NCBI GenBank assembly: GCA_039984955.1
Contig: JBDWTN010000006.1
Span: 1-64,000 of the forward strand
DNA length: 64,000 bases
Source of the DNA: Marinobacter alexandrii
GTDB taxonomy: Bacteria; Bacteroidota; Bacteroidia; Cytophagales; Cyclobacteriaceae
Direction: 5' to 3'
The position numbers were made by a program, and so were the translations under genes. Shown here in pieces: positions 41,168 to 49,902 of this stretch (its first letter is position 1; every line of letters begins with the position of its first letter). A model generated the notes under the pieces. The model searched no databases. It was not told where the DNA came from and was given only the letters and a program-made list of their open reading frames with translations.

Positions 41168-42406
41168 TTATTCTTTTATCAAACGCTTAGTTAATTTCCC
41201 TAATTCAGTTTCGATAGTAACAAAATAAACTCCTGAATTCATTTTACTTAGATCCAGTTTTCTTGTTGAGTTGTCCACCTTGGATAACTCAGAACCTGAA
41301 ATATCGGTAATGGAAATTGATAAAATCTGCTGGTTATTACTTAAACTGAGATATGTCACACCTCGCGCAGGATTCGGATATAATTTAAAACTAAATGCTT
41401 CTGTATCAGCACCCACACCAGTAATCAGGTTTGGATCCCTATCCCAATTGTAGACAATATTTCTTACCATATTTCCTGATGTGGTCAAATCATTGGCTGA
41501 CCAATTCCCATTAGTATTTGAACCCGGTCTTAAAGCAGATGCTCCTTCATTTTTATCATTGAGAGCCCAATTACAATGACTGATATTGTTTTCTTGAAGA
41601 AAGTCCATCCAAAGCTGTGTTTCAGATGCATCTACACTACCATCACCATTTGCATTGACAGCTCCCCATTCAGTAACCATGAGCGCTATTCCATTATTTA
41701 ATGCTACCTGAGCTTTATTTCTCAGCGATTGACCATGTGTCCCAGCATAGAAATGCAGTGTATAAGCAATATTGGAATAACCCATTATCGGATTGTTAGA
41801 AGCGATATCAACATCTTGTGACCAAGTAGAAGTACCTACAATGATTAAGTTATCATTATCAATAGCTCTAATCGCAGCAATAACAGCTTCTGCATATGGT
41901 TTGATTGAATTCGACCATGATGTTGTATTCAAAGGCTCATTGTAAATTTCATAAATCACATGCTCATTATCCCCGTAAAGAGTCGCCATCTCTTCAAAAA
42001 ACGCTATCGCCTCTTCTTCGTAATCTTCTGCGTGATGAGAGTGCCAATCAATGATTACATAAATACCCAAATCAATAGCGGCATCAACAACGGTCTTTAC
42101 TTTCTGGCTGTTCGAGGCATCTGAAAGGTATCCGCCATTTTCGTCAACTCCCATAGCTGCTCTAACAATAGTTGTATTCCAATCAGCATGTAGCCACTCG
42201 ACTACAGCAGGTTTATAGAAATCTTCTCCTCCCCAACCTGTATTGCTCCAAAACAAGCTATTTCCCGCGAACGAAACTGCTTGCCCATCCTTGTTAACTA
42301 TTTGATTTCCCATTACAGATAATGCACCATGAGTCTCAACTGGTGTTTGGGCTACACCGCCAAAAAGGATACAAATGGTGCATAGAAATGTGATCAATAC
42401 TTTCAT
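41168..42406 (-). CDS. GH5 endoglucanase-type glycoside hydrolase with T9SS sorting domain
   Basis: The protein has 412 residues. A signal peptide (to about residue 20, VAQ) is followed by a TIM-barrel GH5 domain (about 25-315) with the acid/base E157 in YNEP and the nucleophile E246 in VTEWG; WHSHH (121-125) and HFYAGTHG (218-225) line the site. A linker leads to the type A T9SS C-terminal domain (about 335-412: LYPNPARG, ISDISG-like, GVYFVTIETELGKLTKRLIKE). It is thus exported by the type IX system and fixed to or released from the cell surface, where it probably cuts cellulose or a related beta-1,4-glucan. It is a single gene. Confidence 0.94.
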   Translation of the reverse strand: MKVLITFLCTICILFGGVAQTPVETHGALSVMGNQIVNKDGQAVSFAGNSLFWSNTGWGGEDFYKPAVVEWLHADWNTTIVRAAMGVDENGGYLSDASNSQKVKTVVDAAIDLGIYVIIDWHSHHAEDYEEEAIAFFEEMATLYGDNEHVIYEIYNEPLNTTSWSNSIKPYAEAVIAAIRAIDNDNLIIVGTSTWSQDVDIASNNPIMGYSNIAYTLHFYAGTHGQSLRNKAQVALNNGIALMVTEWGAVNANGDGSVDASETQLWMDFLQENNISHCNWALNDKNEGASALRPGSNTNGNWSANDLTTSGNMVRNIVYNWDRDPNLITGVGADTEAFSFKLYPNPARGVTYLSLSNNQQILSISITDISGSELSKVDNSTRKLDLSKMNSGVYFVTIETELGKLTKRLIKE

Positions 42407-42619
42407 TTTTTGTGAGTTTGATTGAGAGAGGTTACTAGTTCTTACTTAAAATTAAAGGGTATTTTGATTAGAAACCAACACATATTTCAAGTACCTCAAT
42501 TAAAACCAGAAGCAAGTCTACAATAAACAATAACTCTTACGTATAAGTTTTAGAAGTAAAGGACTCATATCTACTTCATCCATCTAAACGAATCGCTCCT
42601 TCCAAAATCAGAAAAAAGA

Positions 42620-42627
42620 TATATTTG
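42620..42627 (+). promoter_or_regulatory. -7 promoter box for the third AraC gene
   Basis: TATATTTG is an exact match to TAnnTTTG, 25 bases before the ATG at 42652. No TTTG is seen about 20 bases upstream of it. Confidence 0.5.
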
Positions 42628-42651
42628 ATTCTCTAATCATTCAATAGCTGC

Positions 42652-43830
42652 ATGCTCCTCCTCTTCCCTGTTTTTAATCTTTATGGATCCTCTCTTTTAA
42701 TTCTTTCTTCGCAAGGATTAATCTTCAGTTTTCTACTCTTTAAGCGCTATTATCAACAACGAAATACATCTGACCTATTGTTGGGTTTGATTCTGATAAT
42801 CACTTGCTACCACCAGACCGCCTACACCATTGGCTTCATGGATTGGTATGACACATACAGAACAACGAAGATTAATTATTACCTGGTGGATCTTTCGTTG
42901 GCGCTGGCTCCCCTCCTTTTCTTTTACATTAAATCGATCATACAGCCAGATTTCAAACTTAAGGACATTAATCTTTGGCACTTTGCGCCAGTGCTTATTT
43001 ATATGCTCATCAAACTTTTCGTTTGGATTTATGATGCTCAACAAGATGGGTTTCATGAAGTCCAGAACGGGCCTATGGTTATGCAGTTTGAGTGGAAGTT
43101 TTTGAATCCTTTTCTGTTTCTTTTCAGAACGATTCAGATGCTTTTGTATCTCGCATTCTCTTTTCAAATATTCTTTGCCTTTCGCGAAAAGATTAAACAC
43201 TACTTTGCCAACACCTACCGCCTTGAGCTCAGGTGGCTTCAAAACTTTCTATTTGCTTATAGTTTTTTGTATTTATTCTATAGTATTCAGATTGTTGTTA
43301 ACGAAATGATTATCGATTTGAGCTGGAAGCAAAAATGGTGGTTCTATTTATTATCCGGCATTACCATTATTTATGTAGGTATCAAGGGGTTTTTCACTGA
43401 AATCTCAGAGCTTAAAAGTGTAGATTTCGGAACATTTAAGCTCCCAAAAAATGAACCTTCTCGAACTGTGAAAAAAGAATCGGTGGATCAATTTTCAGAA
43501 AAGAAAGCATTAATCAATAATTATTTTGAAGACCATAAACCCTACCTAGACTCTGAACTTACATTGATTAGTCTGGCCAGCAGACTAGATATGTCGAGGG
43601 AAGAATTGTCTGATATTATCAACCAGGGGTTCGAGTCTAGATTTAATGACTTTATTAACTCCTATCGCATAAAGGAAACTAAAAGACTTATCCTTGAAGA
43701 CAAGCACAAGACACTATCACTTCTGGGGTTAGCATTCGAAGCAGGATTTAACAGCAAGGCTACTTTTAATCGAGCTTTCAAAAAATCAGAAAATCAATCT
43801 CCTTCAGAATACCTTGAATCAATGACTTAA
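42652..43830 (+). CDS. Membrane-anchored AraC-family regulator (third copy)
   Basis: The protein has 392 residues. Seven or so membrane spans (about 5-250) are followed by an AraC domain (about 285-390) with LASRLDMSREELSDIINQGFESRFNDFINSYRIKETKR and AGFNSKATFNRAFKKSENQSPSEYL. It is closest in appearance to the regulator at 5935: the same membrane topology, and the 'INQGF...RFNDFIN' recognition region matches 'INQGFKMNFNDFIN' there. It sits 103 bases upstream of the DoxX::S41 fusion gene on the same strand, which is its presumed target. Confidence 0.92.
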   Translation: MLLLFPVFNLYGSSLLILSSQGLIFSFLLFKRYYQQRNTSDLLLGLILIITCYHQTAYTIGFMDWYDTYRTTKINYYLVDLSLALAPLLFFYIKSIIQPDFKLKDINLWHFAPVLIYMLIKLFVWIYDAQQDGFHEVQNGPMVMQFEWKFLNPFLFLFRTIQMLLYLAFSFQIFFAFREKIKHYFANTYRLELRWLQNFLFAYSFLYLFYSIQIVVNEMIIDLSWKQKWWFYLLSGITIIYVGIKGFFTEISELKSVDFGTFKLPKNEPSRTVKKESVDQFSEKKALINNYFEDHKPYLDSELTLISLASRLDMSREELSDIINQGFESRFNDFINSYRIKETKRLILEDKHKTLSLLGLAFEAGFNSKATFNRAFKKSENQSPSEYLESMT

Positions 43831-43932
43831 AACAGGTCTCAATTCATGAATTGATCCCCATACACACCATCTGAGACGCTTTCGATATACGTCATCCCGA
43901 TTTTTGAGTCATCAATTTAAAATTCAAAACTC

Positions 43933-46260
43933 ATGATGAACATTATTGAAAAACTTACACAAACAAATCCTCAGTCAAATAGATTAGCAGATGTAATGGT
44001 ATCTATTCCACGTATCGTATGTGGATTGCTACTTGCCTTTGATTTTGGGGCATCCAAATTTGGTGTTCCATGGTCTTCCAACAACCTACCTTTTCTGGGA
44101 ATACCAGAGTGGTTTGTAGAGGACATTGCCACCTTCGGTGGGTTATTTGCGGTGGCTCCATACTTCTTTGCCTGGATGGCGGCTGCAAGTGAAACTATTG
44201 GAGGTCTATTACTAGCGCTTGGCTTAAAAACACGTTTCGCTTCATTCCTCATTATGTGTACAATGCTGGCAGCTATCATTTTCCAACAATGGGATAATGG
44301 ACTATGGAATATGCTCCCTGCTGCCGGCTTCCTCTGGGTCAGCACGTACAGTCTCGTGATGGGGTCAGGAAGATTCGGCTTGGATCATTTGCTGAGCAAA
44401 GTCATAAAAAGAAGAAGGTTAATGCATATTCCCATAGGTCAAATCAAACTAAAGACCTCTGTCCCAAAAACTCTTTCCATAATCTTTTTAGCAGGTGTTT
44501 CTCTCACAAATTGCTCGTTGTTTGCTCAAGAGCGAAAGGTCACAATCAGTGTAGATATGAGTAGGATAAATCATATAGAAAATGTGGGAGTTAAGGGAAA
44601 TATTAAGCCCCTTTCCTGGGAAAAGGCATACCCACTTTTAGATGAAGATGGAGATGGAATTTATACTGCTGAGATAGTCTTCAATAGCTCAGATAGATAT
44701 TTCAGATTCAAGTTTGTTAATGATGGTCAAATGGAATTGGAAGGATCAGACAATCGAATCTTATGGTTTAAAGATGAGCCCATATCGAAGACATATATTT
44801 TCAATGAATTTGAATACTATGATGAAGGTAAATTCAAGCAGCTCATATACACAGAAGAGCAAATAAAAGAAGATGTAGCTGTCTTAAAGAAGATCATTCA
44901 ATACGTTCATCCTGCTATTTACAAATACAGAGATTCTGTTTCTCTACAAATCGATTTTCAACTACTAGAAGACGAGATGATCGCTCAGCCCGATTTAAGA
45001 AATGCTTATAAAGCTGTTTCAAAATTCGCAGCTACAATCAAATGCAGTCATACATTCACCAACCCATGGAACCAAGGAGCTACCATAGAAAAAGCTATGT
45101 TTTACCAGCCTGATAAACTGCCATTTACTTTCAAAAGGATCGGCAAAAGACTATTCATTGATAAGAATGCATCCGAAAATAAAAAGCTAACACAAGGCTT
45201 GGAAATTCTATCCATCAATGATAACTCTACAGAAATCATCCTAACATCCTTAGCACAATATGTCACTTCAGATGGAAATAATTATGAGAAGAAACTCGAA
45301 CGTCTATCTCTTGCAGGAACAGAGAAGTTTTCATTGTTTGACATCTTCTTTCCATTAGAATTTGGAAGTAAAGAAACATTTGAGCTTGAACTTAGAGATA
45401 ATCAATCTGGAAAGATTCTGCATGAAACAGTGAAAGCAACCTCCAAAACTAATCGAACCAAAACCCTAAAAGAGCGATATCAAAACTTGGAAATAAGCTT
45501 GAGGGACGGCTGGAACTTCAAACTCATAAACGATGAGGTTGGCATCTTGACCATCAAATCTTTTGCCGTGCAAAGAAATGAATTTGATTGGAAAAAGATC
45601 ATTGACGAGGCTTTTGAAGAATTAAACACCAACCAAACCCCTAACCTAATCATAGACATTCGCGAAAATGAAGGAGGGCAAGGAGAAGTTGGTGAATACA
45701 TTATCGAGAGGGTTATTCAAAAGCCCTTTACTGCTCCTGCCATGCAATCCTCCGTTAGATACTTATCCATCCCGGAGGAATTCAAAAAACACATGAATAC
45801 CTGGGCGAAATTTCCTTATGACTTCAACGGAAAAGTAGGTAAGAAAAAGGATGGCAAATACATGCTCAAACCAAAATACACCGTAGCTGGTAAAACATAC
45901 AAACCCAAAAAGAATGGTTACAAAGGGAAAGTTTTTCTCCTCACAGGTGCTTCCAACAGCTCTGCAACTCATCTTATGGCTGCATATGCAAAACAAGTTG
46001 AAGGTGTAACGTTGGTCGGTCAAGAAACAGGTGGGAATCAATTGGGAACTAACGGAAGCTTTATGTTCTTTCTCAGACTACCAAATACGAGAGTAGAAAT
46101 TGATATTCCAGTGATCAATATGTTTGTTCCACCTGTATCGGGAGAGGCAAAAGATGGTGGAATTGTACCTGATGTTTATGTTGAAAAGAGTTGGAAAGAT
46201 CTCGTTAGTGGAAATGACCCAGAATTAACGAAAACGCTAGAATTGATTAACAAAAATTGA
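43933..46260 (+). CDS. DoxX-like membrane domain fused to an exported S41-type peptidase
   Basis: The protein has 775 residues. Residues about 20-150 form a four-span DoxX domain with the family's GLLLALGLKTRFAS stretch. At 164-199 a second hydrophobic segment (start M164, ending SLFAQ) looks exactly like a signal peptide, now internal. Residues about 200-295 form a beta-sandwich with DEDGDGIYTAEI, like a glycogen-binding-type module. Residues about 305-770 are an S41 (C-terminal-processing-like) peptidase with LIIDIRENEGG (572-582) and the nucleophile region GASNSSAT (S677 likely). It is probably a fusion of two formerly separate genes. Oxidoreductase-membrane and protease functions are family-level guesses. 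Confidence 0.88.
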   Translation: MMNIIEKLTQTNPQSNRLADVMVSIPRIVCGLLLAFDFGASKFGVPWSSNNLPFLGIPEWFVEDIATFGGLFAVAPYFFAWMAAASETIGGLLLALGLKTRFASFLIMCTMLAAIIFQQWDNGLWNMLPAAGFLWVSTYSLVMGSGRFGLDHLLSKVIKRRRLMHIPIGQIKLKTSVPKTLSIIFLAGVSLTNCSLFAQERKVTISVDMSRINHIENVGVKGNIKPLSWEKAYPLLDEDGDGIYTAEIVFNSSDRYFRFKFVNDGQMELEGSDNRILWFKDEPISKTYIFNEFEYYDEGKFKQLIYTEEQIKEDVAVLKKIIQYVHPAIYKYRDSVSLQIDFQLLEDEMIAQPDLRNAYKAVSKFAATIKCSHTFTNPWNQGATIEKAMFYQPDKLPFTFKRIGKRLFIDKNASENKKLTQGLEILSINDNSTEIILTSLAQYVTSDGNNYEKKLERLSLAGTEKFSLFDIFFPLEFGSKETFELELRDNQSGKILHETVKATSKTNRTKTLKERYQNLEISLRDGWNFKLINDEVGILTIKSFAVQRNEFDWKKIIDEAFEELNTNQTPNLIIDIRENEGGQGEVGEYIIERVIQKPFTAPAMQSSVRYLSIPEEFKKHMNTWAKFPYDFNGKVGKKKDGKYMLKPKYTVAGKTYKPKKNGYKGKVFLLTGASNSSATHLMAAYAKQVEGVTLVGQETGGNQLGTNGSFMFFLRLPNTRVEIDIPVINMFVPPVSGEAKDGGIVPDVYVEKSWKDLVSGNDPELTKTLELINKN

Positions 46261-46268
46261 TAGGTAAT

Positions 46269-46299
46269 GATGCGCACTGATCACAGGTTGGTGCGTATC
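46269..46299. terminator. Convergent hairpin between S41 fusion and EF-hand genes
   Basis: GATGCGCAC (46269-46277) pairs with GTGCGTATC (46291-46299) with one wobble. It lies between two genes that end toward each other, so it probably ends transcription in both directions. T-tracts are short. Confidence 0.45.
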
Positions 46300-46850
46300 T
46301 ATTCTTCTGTAGATTTACTCCAATCTCCAAAAATCCAATTACCAGCAGCATCAGCATCCGAAGAATGAAAGAAATCTTCAAACGCCTTAACCAGCTCTCC
46401 CCCACTTATTTTACCATCTCCATTTATATCCAATAAGTCAAATGCCTTTTTTGCAACTGACATATAAAGGCCATATGCCTTAAACATATCCAAATACTCA
46501 CCTTCATCTATATGGCCATCACCATCTTGATCAAATAAGGAGAATAAGTAAGTGGACGATTGATTTACATAATCATTCGGTTGGGAAAGAACCACATCAT
46601 CAAAAAACTTCAGCCACTCTTCTAAAGAAATTTCCGCTTCCACTTTATCTATGTCCTTCAAGATTTGAATGAATAATCCGTGAGCTTTAAGTCTCAGTAA
46701 TAAACGCTCACGAGAATTCTCTCTATACCCGATAATGGTACTTACCGTGTTACCCACTCTTTCGAAATCATCCTGTTCCAGAATCTCATTCCCATTATAG
46801 TCCAGGACATTGAAAAAATGAGAGAGTTTTTGCTTTTGTAAATCTGTCAT
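46299..46850 (-). CDS. Four-EF-hand calcium-binding protein (calerythrin/sarcoplasmic-type)
   Basis: The protein has 183 residues with no signal peptide, so it is cytoplasmic. EF-hand loops: residues 17-28 (DYNGNEILEQDD, atypical last residue), a degenerate one near 66-78 (DIDKVEAEISLEE), and two canonical loops at 107-118 (DQDGDGHIDEGE) and 141-152 (DINGDGKISGGE). The spacing and the GNWIFG ending resemble bacterial calerythrin and invertebrate sarcoplasmic calcium-binding proteins more than single EF-hand bacterial proteins. Its likely role is as a calcium buffer or sensor. It is a single gene convergent with the S41 fusion gene and divergent from the fourth AraC gene. Confidence 0.92.
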   Translation of the reverse strand: MTDLQKQKLSHFFNVLDYNGNEILEQDDFERVGNTVSTIIGYRENSRERLLLRLKAHGLFIQILKDIDKVEAEISLEEWLKFFDDVVLSQPNDYVNQSSTYLFSLFDQDGDGHIDEGEYLDMFKAYGLYMSVAKKAFDLLDINGDGKISGGELVKAFEDFFHSSDADAAGNWIFGDWSKSTEE

Positions 46851-46937
46851 TCGCGGAGTATTTGAGTGGAAAGTTAATATTTGCTTCTGAATCTTTTAGA
46901 TTGTAACATAATATCTCTTTTTAAGTAGACCATAGCT

Positions 46938-48023
46938 ATGGAATTCGGAATTGTAGAAATAATTCTCTTAACGAGCTTGATCAATTCAATCTTCTTTCTG
47001 GGACTCATCCATTTAAACCCCAAAAGATACAGTCAGGTCAATCACGCTTTGGTCATGTTCATCTTCCTATCCTCAGTAAACTTTGCTAGTTGGATTGTAC
47101 TCCCTTATTGGGTTGAAGAATATGAGTGGATTTGTCTAGATCGATTTCCCGTGGTTTTCTTTCTCGGACCCTACATTTATATGTTCTCTACCGCATTATT
47201 TGGTAAATCAGACGCCAAGGACAAAAACTACAAAATATTTATTGGAGGATATTTAGATGTGTTGATTACAATCTCATTATGGATATACATCTACTTTTTT
47301 TCCTTTGAAGATAGGTTTGAGCTTCTCTTTGATACACTCACCTTACTCATTTACGAAACCTTGGCCATTTTACATACAGGGTATTTCGTATATCTCGCAA
47401 TCAAGCATTTCATGAATGGGAGTATTAACATTCCGAGATTAAGGCATGTATTTATCCTAATCGTTGTTATCTATTTCTTATGGGTAGGAACATTTCTAGC
47501 AGATGCTGCAGTTTATCCATCCCAATTACCCGATACTGCATTCTATCCTACATGGATGTTGATGGTATATCTAAACTTTTATTTAGCTTATCATTTCATT
47601 CTAAACCCAACAAAGTCAGTTTCGCTAATAACTTCAGATAAAAAGCTTGCTTCAACGAAAACGCTTGATTTAGCCTGCAATTTGAAAGAAATCATGCTAG
47701 AAAAAAGACTCTATAGAAAACCTGATTTATCTCTCTCTTTCATTGCAGCTGAATTAAATACTTCATCAAACTCGCTTACAGAAGTTCTTAAGGAGCATTT
47801 TAGGCTCACCTACTACGATTTTATAAATGAATATAGGATTTTGGATATAGTAGAGAGGTTTAAGAATGGAGATGATAGGAAATACACCATAAAGACTATT
47901 TCTGAAGAAGCTGGTTTCAGGTCGAAAACCACCTTCATCAAGGCTTTCAAAAAGGAAACCGGTATGCTCCCAAAAGAATATTTAAGTTCAGTTCAACAAA
48001 AAGGAAGTCCAACTGAGCTCTAA
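46938..48023 (+). CDS. Membrane-anchored AraC-family regulator (fourth copy)
   Basis: The protein has 361 residues, with about seven membrane spans in residues 5-225. The AraC domain (about 250-352) has FIAAELNTSSNSLTEVLKEHFRLTYYDFINEYRI and AGFRSKTTFIKAFKKETGMLPKEYL. It directly precedes the cadherin-repeat lipoprotein gene on the same strand (72 bases to the preferred ATG), which repeats the regulator-plus-exported-protein theme of the other three. The sensed signal is unknown. Confidence 0.91.
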   Translation: MEFGIVEIILLTSLINSIFFLGLIHLNPKRYSQVNHALVMFIFLSSVNFASWIVLPYWVEEYEWICLDRFPVVFFLGPYIYMFSTALFGKSDAKDKNYKIFIGGYLDVLITISLWIYIYFFSFEDRFELLFDTLTLLIYETLAILHTGYFVYLAIKHFMNGSINIPRLRHVFILIVVIYFLWVGTFLADAAVYPSQLPDTAFYPTWMLMVYLNFYLAYHFILNPTKSVSLITSDKKLASTKTLDLACNLKEIMLEKRLYRKPDLSLSFIAAELNTSSNSLTEVLKEHFRLTYYDFINEYRILDIVERFKNGDDRKYTIKTISEEAGFRSKTTFIKAFKKETGMLPKEYLSSVQQKGSPTEL

Positions 48024-48095
48024 TTGAACATTTTCAAGCCTCCAAAGCTTCAAAATGACTTATTCACTGATTTAGTTTTGAAACTAAAACTCATC

Positions 48096-49376
48096 ATGTA
48101 TAAGTATCTTATTCCTTTAATCCTTCTCTCTTCTTTGACATTACTGGTCAGTTGTGGGGAAGATGAACCTACCAATAATCCTCCATCAATTAGCGATCGG
48201 TCTTTTAGGATCCCAGAAGAGATTGAAACTGGAGAAAGAGTTGGATTTATTTCAGCATTTGACTTAGAAAATGATCCACTTACCTATGCAATCATTTCAG
48301 GCAATATCGATAATACATTCGCGCTCAATTCATCAAGTGGTGAACTGACTATACGTTCCAATGAAAAAATTGATTTTCAGGTAACTAGTCAATACACTTT
48401 GACAGTAGAAGCCAGTGATGGTAAATCTAGTGTATCAGCACTTATTACGATCAATGTAGAAGAGGCCAATCGTGTACCGTTGATTAATGAACAGACCTTC
48501 AGTCTATCCGAAAATGCAAGCGTGGGACTAGAAATTGGAATGATCATAGCTACAGATCCTGAAGGAGATGAACTTGAATATACTATTCTCGGTGGTGATG
48601 TAGATGAGTTGTTTGATCTAGATTTGGAAAGTGGGGTACTTACACTCATTTCTACTGAGAAGTTGGATTTTGAAACGACGGATTCTTACATAATCACCAT
48701 TTTAGTTGAAGACTCTGAAGCGCTTGTCTCTTCTGCTCCTATTACAATCAACATTCTTGATGCTGATGAACCCAATCTCTCTTTTGAGCTCGCTGGTAAT
48801 AATTTCACAATAGAAGATGGATTGATACGTGAATTTGGTGTTGTGTCGAGCGTGAGTTCCTTTCATTATGCCAGAACCTTTGCCCTAGCTGATGGAGAGT
48901 ATTCATTTAGTGAAGCGTCAGGTGATTTTGTTGTCAATGGAGGAACAGTTGGTGTGTTTGGAGTTCTCTTTTCAAATGCTCTTTTCTCCTTCAAACCAGG
49001 AGAGTTTATCTATGCTGATACCGCTACAACACAGGCTAGCGACTTTATAGGTAAAGATTTTATTTACTCAAGTGCAATTATCATTGATGGCAATAACGAT
49101 GGGAGTGTCGGTGTAAACGAGGAAGATATTGTTTATCGTGTTACCGGGGGTTCTATAAAGGTAATCTCCAACGGAGCGAACCCTCCAACACTAAATTATA
49201 ATGTAGAGGTAACGCTTTATGACGTGGCTACCAAACAGTTCGTACATACTGTTAAAGCTGACCTTCATTTTGAATATTCCGGTGATTATAAGTTTAGTGA
49301 TGAAAGAGCAAGAGGTTCAGGGCGGTTAGAAACAGAAGATATTAACCATGGCATAGAATTTAACAGTAACAAATAG
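48096..49376 (+). CDS. Lipoprotein with cadherin-like repeats
   Basis: The protein has 426 residues from the ATG at 48096. A longer frame opening with TTG right after the AraC stop would put 24 odd residues before the signal sequence and is rejected. The lipobox LLVSC anchors it. Two cadherin-like domains (about 30-125 and 126-225) show the calcium-binding pattern: DLENDPLTYAI, FALNSSSGELTI and DFQVTSQYTLTVEASDG, then ATDPEGDELEYTI and DFETTDSYIITILVED. The last 200 residues form a beta-rich domain of unknown family, with a DGNNDGSVGVNEED calcium-like loop. It is probably a surface adhesion or binding protein. Confidence 0.85.
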   Translation: MYKYLIPLILLSSLTLLVSCGEDEPTNNPPSISDRSFRIPEEIETGERVGFISAFDLENDPLTYAIISGNIDNTFALNSSSGELTIRSNEKIDFQVTSQYTLTVEASDGKSSVSALITINVEEANRVPLINEQTFSLSENASVGLEIGMIIATDPEGDELEYTILGGDVDELFDLDLESGVLTLISTEKLDFETTDSYIITILVEDSEALVSSAPITINILDADEPNLSFELAGNNFTIEDGLIREFGVVSSVSSFHYARTFALADGEYSFSEASGDFVVNGGTVGVFGVLFSNALFSFKPGEFIYADTATTQASDFIGKDFIYSSAIIIDGNNDGSVGVNEEDIVYRVTGGSIKVISNGANPPTLNYNVEVTLYDVATKQFVHTVKADLHFEYSGDYKFSDERARGSGRLETEDINHGIEFNSNK

Positions 49377-49404
49377 GGCTTTAAGCTCCAACCAGCTAAG
49401 TACT

Positions 49405-49430
49405 AGACCACATTTATGATGTGGTCTTTG
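49405..49430 (+). terminator. Terminator after the cadherin lipoprotein gene
   Basis: AGACCACAT (49405-49413) pairs perfectly with ATGTGGTCT (49419-49427) around a five-base loop, then TTG and a T-rich stretch. It overlaps the 3' end of the convergent aroQ gene. Confidence 0.75.
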
Positions 49431-49845
49431 CTTTTACTAGTTCTTCGATAGCTATGGCATATCCTTCTAAGCCCATACCATTGGTGGAGCCAATGCACAC
49501 ATCTTTCACATAGCTTACTTGTCGGAAATCTTCACGTTCAGCAAGATTTGATATATGTACTTCAAAAACTGGCGTTTCAATTCCGGCAATAGCATCTCTC
49601 AGGGCAATGCTTGTATGTGTGTATGCTCCGGGATTAAAAACAATTCCGTCGTAGCTAAAACCTACTTGATGCAGTTTATCGATTAGTGCTCCTTCGTGAT
49701 TTGATTGAAAATATTCGAGCTTGCAATCTGCAAATAGGTTTTTCAGTTCTTTGAAAAAATCTTCAAAAGTCTGACTTCCATAGATTTCGGGTTCACGTTT
49801 ACCCAATAGGTTTAAGTTGGGTCCGTTTAAAATAAGTATTCGCAT
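49414..49845 (-). CDS. aroQ: Type II 3-dehydroquinate dehydratase
   Basis: This 143-residue dodecameric-type enzyme carries out the third step of the shikimate pathway, 3-dehydroquinate to 3-dehydroshikimate. The N-terminus MRILILNGPNLNLLGKREPEIYG is the family signature with the catalytic tyrosine (Y22) at its end. Also present are SNHEGALIDKLH, VFNPGAYTHTSIALRDAI (substrate Asn/His region) and FEVHISNLAEREDFR. Length is normal. It is transcribed divergently from xerD with 57 bases between the starts and is a single gene. Confidence 0.97.
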   Translation of the reverse strand: MRILILNGPNLNLLGKREPEIYGSQTFEDFFKELKNLFADCKLEYFQSNHEGALIDKLHQVGFSYDGIVFNPGAYTHTSIALRDAIAGIETPVFEVHISNLAEREDFRQVSYVKDVCIGSTNGMGLEGYAIAIEELVKAKTTS

Positions 49846-49902
49846 ATGAAATTCTGTAACGCTAATTTAGAGTGTTAAAATGACGTTTTAAAAAGCAACA
49901 CC

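Noticed and set aside
42775-43242. Minus-strand frame of 155 codons inside the third AraC gene
   Set aside because: It is antisense to the membrane-span region of a clear AraC protein; long open frames opposite such regions are common artefacts.
48024-48095. Extension of the cadherin lipoprotein to a TTG start right after the AraC stop
   Set aside because: The added 24 residues would precede and spoil an otherwise perfect lipoprotein signal that begins at the ATG at 48096.
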